A stretch of DNA of 64,000 nt from an uncultured Lachnospiraceae bacterium (GTDB taxonomy: Bacteria > Bacillota > Clostridia > Lachnospirales > Lachnospiraceae), in contig CAJUPJ010000008.1 in assembly GCA_910588655.1 (NCBI GenBank), positions 60,691 to 124,690 of the forward strand, read 5' to 3'. Both the position numbers and the translations under genes were made by a program. Every line of letters begins with the position of its first letter. The stretch's first letter is position 1. Positions 17,089-26,146 of the stretch are shown here, piece by piece. The notes below the pieces were generated by a model that worked only from the letters and a program-made list of their open reading frames with translations, was not told where the DNA came from and searched no databases.

Positions 17089-18411
17089 TTAATTCTTTTC
17101 CTTTTTTTCCCTGATTATAAACTTTAACGGAGTGCCTGTAAAGCCAAATGCTTCACGTATTTTATTTTCAATATATCTTGTATAAGAAAAATGCATAAGT
17201 TTTTTATCATTTACAAATATAACAAATGCGGGCGGCTTTACACTTACCTGTGTTATATAGAATATTTTAAGCCTGCGTCCCTTGTCAGAAGGCGGCTGCT
17301 GGAGCGCAACAGCTTCTGTCAGTATTTCATTAAGCACACCTGTAGCAATACGCAGTGAATGGTTCTGTATAACAATATCAAGCAAATCAAAAAGCTTAGG
17401 GATACGCTGTCCTGTCTGTGCAGATATAAATATAATTTCTGCATATGGCATAAATGACAATACATCACGTATTTTTTCCGTATATTTTTTAACAGAATTA
17501 TTATCCTTTGTGACAGCATCCCATTTATTAACGGCAACCACCATCCCGCGTCCCCTGTCATGTGCAATGCCTGCAATCTTGGCATCCTGCTCTGTAACAC
17601 CCTCTGTTGCATCTATAACAAGCACAACCACGTCTGCACGTTCAACAGCGGAAACAGTACGGAGTATGCTGTATCTCTCAATTTCTTCTTTTATTTTATT
17701 CTTACGCCTTAACCCTGCTGTATCTATAAATACGTACTCTTTGCCGTCCCATGTAACAGAAGTATCAACGGCATCCCTTGTAGTACCTGCAATATCAGAC
17801 ACAATAACCCTGTTCTCACCAAGTATCTTATTAATAATAGAAGACTTGCCAACATTAGGCTTGCCAACAATGGCAATACGCGGTCTTTCGTCCTCTTCCT
17901 CTTCTGTCCCGTCTGGAAAAAGTGCTGTAACTTCGTCAAGCATATCACCAATTCCGAGCTTGGCTATAGAAGAAACAGGCACAGGGTCACCAATTCCAAG
18001 ATTATAAAATTCATATACATCAGGCATATATTTTTCAAAGTTATCAACTTTATTAACAACAAGCACTACTTTCTTAGCAGCTTTCCTGAGCATATCCGCA
18101 ACTTTAAAGTCAGAATCTGTAACGCCCTGCCTTACATCTGTAACAAACATTACAACATCTGCCATTTCTATTGCCATAAGTGCCTGTTCCCTCATATCCT
18201 TAAGCATCTGGTTCTTAGTTACAGGCTCAATCCCGCCTGTATCCATTATGGTAAATGAATAATTAAGCCATGATACATCAGCATAAATACGGTCTCTTGT
18301 AACACCTGGCGTATCTTTTACAATAGAAATCCTTTCACCTGCAATCATATTAAAAAGCGTTGATTTGCCAACATTGGGACGTCCTACAACCGCAACAACT
18401 GGTTTACCCAT
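17089..18411 (-). CDS. der: Ribosome biogenesis GTPase Der
   Basis: 440 residues with two tandem GTPase domains and a C-terminal KH-like domain. First G domain: GRPNVGKST, DTPGVTRDR, NKVD. Second: GKPNVGKSS, DIAGTTRDA, NKWD. The C-terminal stretch (TGTPLKFIIREKKEKN) is typical. Der is needed for 50S subunit maturation. It heads the der-plsY-gpsA run that is conserved in Clostridia; in sporulating relatives spoIVA often comes next, but it is not seen here. Confidence 0.97.
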   Translation of the reverse strand: MGKPVVAVVGRPNVGKSTLFNMIAGERISIVKDTPGVTRDRIYADVSWLNYSFTIMDTGGIEPVTKNQMLKDMREQALMAIEMADVVMFVTDVRQGVTDSDFKVADMLRKAAKKVVLVVNKVDNFEKYMPDVYEFYNLGIGDPVPVSSIAKLGIGDMLDEVTALFPDGTEEEEDERPRIAIVGKPNVGKSSIINKILGENRVIVSDIAGTTRDAVDTSVTWDGKEYVFIDTAGLRRKNKIKEEIERYSILRTVSAVERADVVVLVIDATEGVTEQDAKIAGIAHDRGRGMVVAVNKWDAVTKDNNSVKKYTEKIRDVLSFMPYAEIIFISAQTGQRIPKLFDLLDIVIQNHSLRIATGVLNEILTEAVALQQPPSDKGRRLKIFYITQVSVKPPAFVIFVNDKKLMHFSYTRYIENKIREAFGFTGTPLKFIIREKKEKN

Positions 18412-18463
18412 TTAACCACCATGTCCTTTCCATAAAGCCTGCAAAACTGGTATCACTAATATC

Positions 18464-19618
18464 TCAGGCTGTTTCCTTTACCTTTCCTGTAAGGAAATTA
18501 TTAACACTTTCATATAGTATTTCGTTATTTATGATATCTTCAGATTTAGTACCAAAATATTCATCAAAAAGCTTATCCAGCTCTTTCTGGTCTTCTACAG
18601 CATACTCTTTAAGATAAGACCCAAGCACTTCCTTATATGCATCTTCATCAAGGCCAATGCCCTCTTTCTGTGCAATTGCATTAAAAACCAGCCTTTTGCC
18701 TAAATCACTTTTGGCACTTGTTTCTACATTCTTCTCAAAATCTTCCTCTGTCATTGACTGCATTTCCAGATAATCTTTAAGGTCAGTGCCATTCTGCTTT
18801 AAATAATAAACAATAGGTGTCCTGTACTGTGTCTTAACCCTCTCAAGAAGGTCTTCCGGGTATTCCTTTATATCTGACTTTGTATAAACAGACTCCCATG
18901 CCATATCCTTAACAACATTATCACGTATATACTGTGTATAATCCTTAGCAGTATTTTTATAATCCTTGTCAAAATCCTTAAAATTACTTTTCACAAAATT
19001 GTCTGAAAGCTCTGGCCAGTCCAGAATATAATTAACTGTTACTGTAAATATAGCTTCCTTCCCTGCATAATCAGGGTTAAGCTTGTATCCTTCAGGGAAT
19101 TTTGACTTAACGTCATATGTCTTTCCAGGCGTTTTGCCTATAAGCCCGTCCTCAAAACCTTCAATAAAGTCACCAGACCCTATTTTAAGGTTATGCCCGT
19201 CAGGAGTGTTTTCCTTAGTGCATGAACCGCCATCAAATTCCTTGCCATCCATCTTGCCTACATAAAAAATATTGACAGTGTCACCCTCTTTAATCTTACT
19301 TTTCTTATCCTTTTTATAAGAGTCTGTCCTTTCAATATTTGTCTGCACCATTTCATCTGTTTTATTATCAATATCCTTTTTAGAAAGCTGTATTGATGCA
19401 TAATCCCCTGTCGTAACATATTTAGAAAAATCAAGGTCTTTGTATACATCCGCTTCTCTTACATACTCTTCTTCCTTATTGCCATCTTCCTTATCATCAT
19501 CTTTTTTTGTTTCAGAACTTGTGCTTTCCTTATTGTCCTTAGAAGAGCTGCATCCAGTAAAAGGAAGAGCCATAGAAACACAAAGCACCAGTGCTAGAAA
19601 TTTGTTATACTTTCTCAA
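18464..19618 (-). CDS. FKBP-type peptidyl-prolyl isomerase lipoprotein (trigger-factor-like)
   Basis: 384 residues. The start is a TTG with GGAGG 7 bp upstream. A lipoprotein signal ends in LPFTGCSSSK; a Ser/Lys/Asp/Glu linker follows to about residue 50. Residues about 105-200 form an FKBP fold (GDTVNIFYVGKMDGKEFDGG, GSGDFIEGFEDGLIGKTPGK). The rest is helical and resembles the trigger-factor chaperone arms (EDLLERVKTQYRTPIVYYLKQNGTDLKDYL). It is probably a surface-anchored foldase for secreted proteins. It has its own promoter at 19663-19691 and is followed leftward by der. Confidence 0.9.
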   Translation of the reverse strand: MRKYNKFLALVLCVSMALPFTGCSSSKDNKESTSSETKKDDDKEDGNKEEEYVREADVYKDLDFSKYVTTGDYASIQLSKKDIDNKTDEMVQTNIERTDSYKKDKKSKIKEGDTVNIFYVGKMDGKEFDGGSCTKENTPDGHNLKIGSGDFIEGFEDGLIGKTPGKTYDVKSKFPEGYKLNPDYAGKEAIFTVTVNYILDWPELSDNFVKSNFKDFDKDYKNTAKDYTQYIRDNVVKDMAWESVYTKSDIKEYPEDLLERVKTQYRTPIVYYLKQNGTDLKDYLEMQSMTEEDFEKNVETSAKSDLGKRLVFNAIAQKEGIGLDEDAYKEVLGSYLKEYAVEDQKELDKLFDEYFGTKSEDIINNEILYESVNNFLTGKVKETA

Positions 19619-19662
19619 AATAATTCCTCCAATTTAAAAATTAAAAATTTTACAACTACTAC

Positions 19663-19691
19663 ATACTAACACACAGAATATAAAATATCAA
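19663..19691 (-). promoter_or_regulatory. Promoter of the FKBP lipoprotein gene
   Basis: On the - strand TTGATA (19691-19686), 17-bp spacer, TAGTAT (19668-19663), 45 bp before the TTG start. Confidence 0.55.
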
Positions 19692-19709
19692 GAAAAAATG
19701 GTGAAATGG

Positions 19710-19737
19710 AAAAGAAGAGGAAGCTAAATGCTTCCCC
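19710..19737 (-). terminator. Terminator of the GDP-fucose operon
   Basis: On the - strand GGGGAAGC ATTTA GCTTCC is followed by TCTTCTTTT, 15 bp after the manA stop. It ends the gmd-fcl-manC-manA transcript. Confidence 0.65.
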
Positions 19738-19751
19738 TTACATTTTATTAA

Positions 19752-20729
19752 TCACCCTCTTACTTCCAGGAACTGTGCCCTTCCATAAATATTAATTCCT
19801 ACTGAATTTGCCGGCACAAATATACACCGCCCTTTTTCAAAATCCAGTATTTCATTTTCAAATTTTATACTTCCGCACCCTTCCAGGCAAAGAAGTACCC
19901 TGAATGATATTTCATCTGCCTTGTAATATACAGAGCGTTTTCCAGTATTTAAAATTATACGGTGTACTTCAAAATATTTGCATCTGCAAAGCAGTTCTGA
20001 AGCCTCGCCATTACGGTATTTCAATACCCTTGGCGGCTGCGCTGGGCCTGCCATCCTCCCAAGGTTTGCAACTTCAAGTGCTTTATCTATATGCAGGCTG
20101 CGTTTCCTGCCATCCTTGCCTGTACGCCCATAATCATAAAGACGGTAAGTAAGGTTACTGTTTTCCTGTATTTCTGCCAGAAGTGTTCCTGCACCAATTG
20201 CATGGATAGTTCCAGCCTCTATAAAGAATAAATCATCTTTTTTTACTGGCACTTTCTGTAAATACCCCATTATAGTCCCAGTTTCAACTGCCTTTTTTAT
20301 AGTCTGCTTGTCACACTCATGTATTAAGCCATACACTAGTTTTGCGTCTTTATCTGCATCTAAAACATACCACATCTCACTTTTTCCAGACTGGCCATTC
20401 TCATATTTCATGGCATAACTGTCATCTGGATGTACCTGTACAGATAAATCTTCCTTTGCATCAATAAATTTAATTAATATTGGAAGTTCCCCATTTGCAC
20501 ATGGATGCGTTCCAAGATATTCAGGATGCATTTCTAAAACTACAGACAAGGCTTGTCCACTAAACCTGCCACTATCTACAAATGAAGGCCCGTCAGGATG
20601 TGTACTGCACTCCCATGTTTCTGCAAGAGGAGTTAAATCTATATTTTTTGCAAAATCATCTTTTAACCTGTTGCCTCCCCATAAATAATCTTTTCCTGAA
20701 GGTCTTAATAAAAAGGGACATGCTGCCAT
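19752..20729 (-). CDS. manA: Mannose-6-phosphate isomerase, class I
   Basis: 325 residues from the ATG at 20729, which overlaps the upstream stop as TAATG, with GGGGTGG before it. Zn-dependent cupin enzyme interconverting fructose-6-phosphate and mannose-6-phosphate. Landmarks: YLWGGNRLKDDF, ETWECSTHPDGPS, the metal site VQVHPDDSYA, and FFIEAGTIHAIGAGTLLAEIQENSNLTYRLYDYGR. It is last in the GDP-sugar operon and translationally coupled to manC, supplying the substrate for GDP-mannose. Confidence 0.95.
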   Translation of the reverse strand: MAACPFLLRPSGKDYLWGGNRLKDDFAKNIDLTPLAETWECSTHPDGPSFVDSGRFSGQALSVVLEMHPEYLGTHPCANGELPILIKFIDAKEDLSVQVHPDDSYAMKYENGQSGKSEMWYVLDADKDAKLVYGLIHECDKQTIKKAVETGTIMGYLQKVPVKKDDLFFIEAGTIHAIGAGTLLAEIQENSNLTYRLYDYGRTGKDGRKRSLHIDKALEVANLGRMAGPAQPPRVLKYRNGEASELLCRCKYFEVHRIILNTGKRSVYYKADEISFRVLLCLEGCGSIKFENEILDFEKGRCIFVPANSVGINIYGRAQFLEVRG

Positions 20730-22063
20730 TAACACCACCCCAGCTCAAATTTCTGTTTATCTTGTACAGAAATCCCTGTACCAATCTGGACTTCTACTAG
20801 TTTTAATTCTGTTTCCGCAATTACTGTATGTTTACATCCCGCACTCATAGCTATTACATCCCCTGTTTTAACATTTTGTTCCATGCCATCAACAATTGTC
20901 CTGCCTGTCCCGCTTATAACTACCCATACCTCATCCCTGTACTTATGGTTATGGTAATTCATGCTGTGTCCTTTATTTAATGTTACTTTAATAGTCATGC
21001 TTCCATCTTCAACATCCAAAACCTTAAAACTTCCCCATGACTTTTCAGCAAACATAACCTGTTGTACAATCCCATCAACATATGGTTTTATATATGAACT
21101 CTGTTCCTTATCAGACACCAGTATTCCCTCAGGGCTTGCAGAAATAATTACATCTTTTAGCCCCATTGCAAGAACAGGCACATCCATTTCATTTACAATA
21201 TTTACCCCTGAACATGTATCATCCATTATCCCCTTGCCAATAATATTTTCACCCATTGACTCTGACAATGTATTCCATGTACCGATATCCTTCCAGCTTC
21301 CAGCAAACTTCATAACTTGTATTTTCTCTTCCTTTTCAACTACAGCATAATCAAAAGAAATCTTTTCTAGCGTATTATATCTTGAATACAAATCCTGGTA
21401 ACTTTTATATCCCACAAGTTTACATGCCTTATCCAGTACATACTTTAATTTATACGCAAATACCCCTCCATTCCACAACGCACCTTGTGCGATGTAACTG
21501 CTGGCAGTCCTGGTATCTGGTTTTTCTTTAAACGTCTTTACATATGAAACACCTGTATCTTCTGTCTGCGCATTAATCTCTGGAATAATATAACCATATT
21601 TTTCACTTGGATAAGAGGGTTCAATTCCCATAAGCACCAGGTTTGCCCCACCCTTAGCTGACTGGCATGAAAGTTCCTTTAATGCCTCAAAATAGCCATC
21701 TTCTACATATGGGTCAACAGGACATACCACTACAGGTTCTTCCGGGTCTGCTTTCATAACATCTGCAAGGTAAGCCGTAGCAAGTAAAATGGCAGGAAAC
21801 GTATCCCTCCTGCATGGTTCAGCAGATATGCCCACATTATCTCCAAGCTGGTTATTTATTGCAGATATCTGTGTCTTTGATGTTGCAATAATAATCCTGG
21901 CATCCGTATCCGCTTTCCTAATCTGCCTGTAAACCCGTTGTAACATAGACTCATATGTGCCATCCTCTTTTTTGAAAATTTTTATAAACTGTTTTGACCT
22001 TATATCATTAGACAGCGGCCATAGACGCCTGCCAGAACCGCCAGATAATAGAATAATATTCAT
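20729..22063 (-). CDS. manC: Mannose-1-phosphate guanylyltransferase with C-terminal cupin
   Basis: 444 residues. The N-terminal nucleotidyltransferase has LSGGSGRRLWPLS at 5-17, then VVCPVDPYV and FKEKPDTRTA. The C-terminal cupin (KGHSMNYHNHKYRDEVWVV, about residues 365-384) is the type II mannose-6-phosphate-isomerase-like domain of ManC/AlgA proteins. It makes GDP-mannose from GTP and mannose-1-phosphate. Since a separate ManA follows, the cupin may be partly redundant. No phosphomannomutase is in the window; it must be encoded elsewhere. Confidence 0.93.
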   Translation of the reverse strand: MNIILLSGGSGRRLWPLSNDIRSKQFIKIFKKEDGTYESMLQRVYRQIRKADTDARIIIATSKTQISAINNQLGDNVGISAEPCRRDTFPAILLATAYLADVMKADPEEPVVVCPVDPYVEDGYFEALKELSCQSAKGGANLVLMGIEPSYPSEKYGYIIPEINAQTEDTGVSYVKTFKEKPDTRTASSYIAQGALWNGGVFAYKLKYVLDKACKLVGYKSYQDLYSRYNTLEKISFDYAVVEKEEKIQVMKFAGSWKDIGTWNTLSESMGENIIGKGIMDDTCSGVNIVNEMDVPVLAMGLKDVIISASPEGILVSDKEQSSYIKPYVDGIVQQVMFAEKSWGSFKVLDVEDGSMTIKVTLNKGHSMNYHNHKYRDEVWVVISGTGRTIVDGMEQNVKTGDVIAMSAGCKHTVIAETELKLVEVQIGTGISVQDKQKFELGWC

Positions 22064-22130
22064 ATTTGTACCATGCCTTTCCCCATTGCTGTGAATAATA
22101 GCAATTCTTTCTATATTAAATAAAGAAAAC

Positions 22131-23075
22131 TTACCTGGAAGCCCTTAACGGATTATTAAGGAAATCCTCATAACTAAGCCTTATTCCCTCTTCCAGTCCT
22201 GTCTTATACTTCCATCCAAGCTTTTCTGCCTTACTTGTATCAAGCAGTTTTCTTGGTGTTCCATTAGGCCTGCTTGTATCCCAGGTAATTTTCCCTTTAT
22301 AGCCAGTAACTTTTGCAACTAGCAATGCAAGCTCTTTAATAGAAATTTCTTTACCTGTGCCAGCATTAACAGTTTCATTTCCAGAATAATTATTCATAAG
22401 GAAAACACATAAATCTGCAAGGTCATCAACATATAAAAATTCACGCAAAGGAGAACCATCACCCCAGCAGACTACTTCTTCTGCCCCGTTTACTTTAGCC
22501 TCATGGAAACGGCGTATAAGTGCTGGCAGTACATGTGAATGTTCTGGATGGTAATTGTCATTAGGCCCATAAAGATTTGTTGGCATTACAGAAATATAAT
22601 CTGTACCATACTGCCTGTTTAAATATTCACAGTATTTAAGCCCTGAAATCTTAGCGAGCGCATAAGCCTCATTAGTTTCTTCCAGGCTGCTTGTCAATAA
22701 ACAGCTTTCAGGCATAGGCTGTGGTGCTAATCTTGGATAAATACATGAACTGCCTAGAAATTCCAGTTTCCTGCATCCATTTTTCCATGCAGAATTAATA
22801 ACATTCATCTCCAGAAGCATATTGAACCACATAAAATCTGCCAGCGCCTCCTGGTTAGCAGCAATTCCGCCTACCTTAGCAGCTGCCAGGAAAACATACT
22901 CTGGTTTCTCCTTTTCAAAAAACCTTTCCACATCTTCCTGCCTGCAAAGGTCAAGTTCTGCATGTGTCCTTGTAATAATATTTGTATAACCCTGTTTCCT
23001 TAATTCCCTGGCAATTGCAGAACCAACCATCCCATTATGCCCTGCCACATAAATTTTCGCATTTTTATCCATCAT
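22131..23075 (-). CDS. fcl: GDP-L-fucose synthase
   Basis: 314 residues, extended short-chain dehydrogenase. AGHNGMVGSAIARELRKQG binds NADPH; the catalytic Ser and YxxxK are in FLGSSCIYPRLAPQPMPE and AYALAKISGLKYCEYLN, and NLYGPNDNYHPEHSHVLPALI is typical of Fcl/WcaG. It converts GDP-4-keto-6-deoxymannose to GDP-L-fucose. It sits between gmd and manC. Confidence 0.95.
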   Translation of the reverse strand: MMDKNAKIYVAGHNGMVGSAIARELRKQGYTNIITRTHAELDLCRQEDVERFFEKEKPEYVFLAAAKVGGIAANQEALADFMWFNMLLEMNVINSAWKNGCRKLEFLGSSCIYPRLAPQPMPESCLLTSSLEETNEAYALAKISGLKYCEYLNRQYGTDYISVMPTNLYGPNDNYHPEHSHVLPALIRRFHEAKVNGAEEVVCWGDGSPLREFLYVDDLADLCVFLMNNYSGNETVNAGTGKEISIKELALLVAKVTGYKGKITWDTSRPNGTPRKLLDTSKAEKLGWKYKTGLEEGIRLSYEDFLNNPLRASR

Positions 23076-23154
23076 ATCTGTTTATCTTCCATATTCATCT
23101 ATATTTTAATATTTTCTGTTTCTATAATATCTTCCTTTTTATTTATCCTGGATA

Positions 23155-24246
23155 TTATTTAACTACACCTTTCTCCAGATATTCTTCCAGGTTTAGCCTT
23201 ATATGTTCCTCTGCCCTCTCTACAGCAACTTTCTCCATATCATGCTTTACCATAATCTTTACTAATTCCTCAAAACTCGTTTTTACAGGATTCCATCCCA
23301 GTTCATTTTTAGCTTTAGAAGGGTCACCCCATAAATTCACAACATCTGTAGGACGGTAAAAATCAGGACTTACCTCCACAATTATTTTTCCTGTTGCCTG
23401 GTCAATACCCTTTTCATCCATTCCCTCACCTTGCCATGCAATATCTATTCCAGCATACTTAAAAGCAAGTGTAGCAAACTCCCTGACAGAATGTTGTTCA
23501 CCTGTCGCAATAACAAAATCATCTGGTTTTTCATTTTGTAAAATCATCCACATGCACTCAACATAATCCCTGGCATATCCCCAGTCGCGCAGAGAGGATA
23601 AATTGCCAAGATAAAGCTTGTCCTGTTTTCCCTGTGCAATACGTGCAGCAGCAAGCGTAATCTTACGTGTTACAAAAGTTTCACCACGTCTTTCTGACTC
23701 ATGGTTAAACAAAATACCCGAACTGCAGAACATATTGTATGCTTCCCTGTATTCTTTCACAATCCAGAAACCATACTGTTTAGCAACTGCATAAGGGCTG
23801 TATGGATGGAATGGGGTAGTTTCACTCTGGGGGACTTCCTCAACCTTTCCATAAAGCTCAGATGTTGAAGCCTGGTAAATCCTGCATGTTTTTTCAAGAC
23901 CACAAACACGTACAGCCTCAAGCACCCGGAGCACACCTGTTGCAACAATATCTGCCGTATACTCAGGTACATCAAAAGAAACCTGCACATGGCTTTGTGC
24001 TGCCAGGTTATAAATTTCATCTGGTTTTATCTCACCAATTAACTTAACAAGACTAATAGAATCACCTAAATCACCAAACTTAAGATGGAAACCAGGTGTT
24101 CCTTCTAAATGGGAAATACGTTCCCTGAAATCAACAGAAGACCTGCGTATCATCCCATATACTTCATATCCTTTTTCTAACAGAAATTCTGCAAGATAAG
24201 AACCATCCTGCCCTGTTACGCCAGTAATAAGTGCTTTCTTTGCCAT
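23155..24246 (-). CDS. gmd: GDP-mannose 4,6-dehydratase
   Basis: 363 residues. TGVTGQDGSYLAEFLLEKGYEV binds NADP; STSELYG and YSPYAVAKQYG hold the catalytic Ser/Thr, Glu and YxxxK. NHESERRGETFVTRKIT is diagnostic of Gmd. It makes GDP-4-keto-6-deoxymannose, the branch point to GDP-L-fucose (fcl next door) and GDP-perosamine (Per-type aminotransferase at 36129). GGAGG lies before the start. Its promoter region carries the putative AraC-type direct repeats. Confidence 0.96.
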   Translation of the reverse strand: MAKKALITGVTGQDGSYLAEFLLEKGYEVYGMIRRSSVDFRERISHLEGTPGFHLKFGDLGDSISLVKLIGEIKPDEIYNLAAQSHVQVSFDVPEYTADIVATGVLRVLEAVRVCGLEKTCRIYQASTSELYGKVEEVPQSETTPFHPYSPYAVAKQYGFWIVKEYREAYNMFCSSGILFNHESERRGETFVTRKITLAAARIAQGKQDKLYLGNLSSLRDWGYARDYVECMWMILQNEKPDDFVIATGEQHSVREFATLAFKYAGIDIAWQGEGMDEKGIDQATGKIIVEVSPDFYRPTDVVNLWGDPSKAKNELGWNPVKTSFEELVKIMVKHDMEKVAVERAEEHIRLNLEEYLEKGVVK

Positions 24247-24282
24247 ATAAACCTCCGTTCAATCTGATATATTTTATAAAAC

Positions 24283-24349
24283 TAATTTTATCAGCATAAA
24301 GCTTTTAACTAAATTCATTATCTTGGGTAATTCTTGCACTATCTTGGGT
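24283..24349 (-). promoter_or_regulatory. Activator-type promoter of the gmd operon with two 21-bp-phased direct repeats
   Basis: Reading toward gmd: ACCCAAGATA (24349-24340), then again ACCCAAGATA (24328-24319), start-to-start 21 bp, then 18 bp, then TTTATGCTGATAAAATTA (24300-24283). The last block holds an extended -10 (TGA-TAAAAT) with a poor -35 (TTTAGT). The same repeats, spacing and -10 occur at 30674-30740. Two direct repeats two helical turns apart beside a weak -35 are what AraC-family activators use. Confidence 0.65.
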
Positions 24350-24492
24350 TTTACCGCTATTTATAACTGTATATCCAATAATAACCAGATAAAATTTTAA
24401 ATATTTTTACTGCAAAACTATAAGTTGATGTAAAAAGAAATATAAACTACAATTTAATTAAGAAATAAATAAAAGAACAAAAAAGCAGAAGT

Positions 24493-25113
24493 ATGGAAGA
24501 AAATACACAAAACAAAAATGAACTGAAATACAGCCAGGTTTTTGACTGGGCATGTAAAACAATTATGAATATGTCCCATAAATTATTCATGACAAGGTTG
24601 GGAAACTTTTTGCAGACTTTCTCCTCTCCATAGAACAAGTAAATAAACACATTCCTGAAAATTATATAATACGCTTTAAAATGCCAAACGGAGAAGAATT
24701 CTGTTATTAGGAACATAACAAGGATGACGCCAGAAAACCGCAAAAAACATATACAAGAATTTAAAAATATGCTTGAAGATATGCAACAGGCATTACAAAA
24801 TTCACTTGCAAACGGACTAATTAGCGGAGGGGGCTACACAAAATTATTAAATGTAACAGGAACATTATATAAATATTTATATATTAATACAAAAAATATG
24901 GAAGAGATGGACGACATGGCAGAAGAAAAATTTACAACGTATATAGAAGACATAGAACAAAAAATTATAAAAAGAGCCACTGAACAGGGTATGAAAATTA
25001 CTTATCTTATTACAAAAAATCCTGGCTTATCAGATGAAGAAATTTCCAGCCAGACAGGTAATGATATAGAAACAATCCATAAAACCAGAAAAGAACTTAT
25101 GGAGATTATTTAA
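24493..25113 (+). pseudogene. Decayed Rpn/PD-(D/E)XK transposase-like nuclease gene
   Basis: A first fragment at 24493-24633 reads KYSQVFDWACKTIMNMSHKLF, resembling the start of clostridial Rpn-type recombination-promoting nucleases, then meets a TAG. A middle piece (VNKHIPENYIIRFKMPNGEEF) survives in another frame and stops. The third fragment, 24724-25113 (129 residues), looks like the C-terminal helical region of the same family (LLNVTGTLYKYLYINTKNMEEM, then an Ile/Lys/Glu-rich tail). The catalytic core is lost. It lies on the strand opposite to the polysaccharide genes, between gmd and the GT2 gene. The family assignment is from memory. Confidence 0.45.
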
Positions 25114-25122
25114 AACAAACTT

Positions 25123-25192
25123 TATACCAGGCCAGGTGTACTGCAATAAAGGCACAAATTATAGTAAAGCGGCAGCATACCTGGCTGGTATA
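25123..25192. terminator. Inverted repeat between convergent genes
   Basis: TATACCAGGCCAGGT (25123-25137) pairs with ACCTGGCTGGTATA (25179-25192), with a 41-nt loop. It lies between the decayed nuclease gene and the 3' end of the GT2 gene. No long T-run, so its role as terminator is likely but not certain. Confidence 0.45.
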
Positions 25193-25204
25193 CATAACAG
25201 CCTG

Positions 25205-26146
25205 TTATTTCAAATTTTCCTGGTTTTGCCAGTTATTTACCTGGTTAAGCTGGTATTCAAAATCCCTTCTTTTCTGTTCAGTCATATTGCTAAGCACCAG
25301 CCCCGAGAAAAACGACTGGATTGCCGCCAGCACAGAAAATCCACATACTATAAGTGTAGGAATACGCATAACCAGATGTGTATCTAAAAATTCTAAAAAA
25401 ACTGGTATAAAAAATCCTGTTGCAAGTAATATAAGAACTAATGAAATACTTCCAAAAAACTGCAACGGCCTGTACTGCTTAAAGAGCCTGAAAATTGTTT
25501 TTATAACTCTAAATCCATCTGAATATGTATTTAATTTTGAAACACTTCCATCTGGGCGGTCACGGTAACTGACAACAACATTTTCAATATGCATATTGTT
25601 GAAGACTGCATGTACTGTCATTTCTGTTTCAATTTCAAATCCCTTTGATAAAACTGGAAATGTTTTTACAAAACCATAACTAAATGCCCTGTAACCGGTC
25701 ATAACATCTTTTACATTAGAATGAAATAAATAATTAATGCTTTTACGTACAATACTATTACCAAAATTATGGAAAAGCCTCTTATTTTCTGAAAAATAAG
25801 TTGAAGATAACCGGTCTCCTACAACCATGTCTGCATTATGCAGCAACACTTTATCTGCCAGTTCACTAGCACAGTCCAAGGGATAAGTATCATCACCATC
25901 TATCATTATATAGCACTCTGCATTAATTTCGCGGAACATCTGGCGTATAACATTGCCCTTTCCCTGCATGGTTTCATAACGTACAATAGCACCTGCTTTT
26001 TCTGCAAGTTCTGCTGTATGGTCTGTAGAATTATTATCATAAACATATATAACCGCTTCTGGCAAATATTCTTTTACATCATTTATTACTTTGCCAATTG
26101 TTTTTGCTTCATTATAACAAGGAATTAAAACCGCAATTCTGTCCAT
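25205..26146 (-). CDS. Family-2 glycosyltransferase, polyprenol-phosphate type, with two C-terminal membrane helices
   Basis: 313 residues. The GT-A fold shows IPCYNEAKTIGKVI, YDNNSTDHTAELA, and the DXD-like site MIDGDDTYP. Two membrane helices near 230-290 close the protein (GSISLVLILLATGFFIPVF and IVCGFSVLAAIQSFFSGLV). This is the DPM1/ArnC/GtrB architecture, which transfers a sugar from a nucleotide donor to undecaprenyl phosphate for use outside the membrane. Its stop-start junction with the phase-variable membrane protein is one base, so both probably act together in adding a side sugar. Confidence 0.87.
   Translation of the reverse strand: MDRIAVLIPCYNEAKTIGKVINDVKEYLPEAVIYVYDNNSTDHTAELAEKAGAIVRYETMQGKGNVIRQMFREINAECYIMIDGDDTYPLDCASELADKVLLHNADMVVGDRLSSTYFSENKRLFHNFGNSIVRKSINYLFHSNVKDVMTGYRAFSYGFVKTFPVLSKGFEIETEMTVHAVFNNMHIENVVVSYRDRPDGSVSKLNTYSDGFRVIKTIFRLFKQYRPLQFFGSISLVLILLATGFFIPVFLEFLDTHLVMRIPTLIVCGFSVLAAIQSFFSGLVLSNMTEQKRRDFEYQLNQVNNWQNQENLK

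Noticed and set aside
24447..24743. 98-codon hydrophobic frame on the - strand
   Set aside because: It lies opposite the decayed nuclease gene, lacks a ribosome site, and its Phe/Leu content follows from A-rich sense codons.
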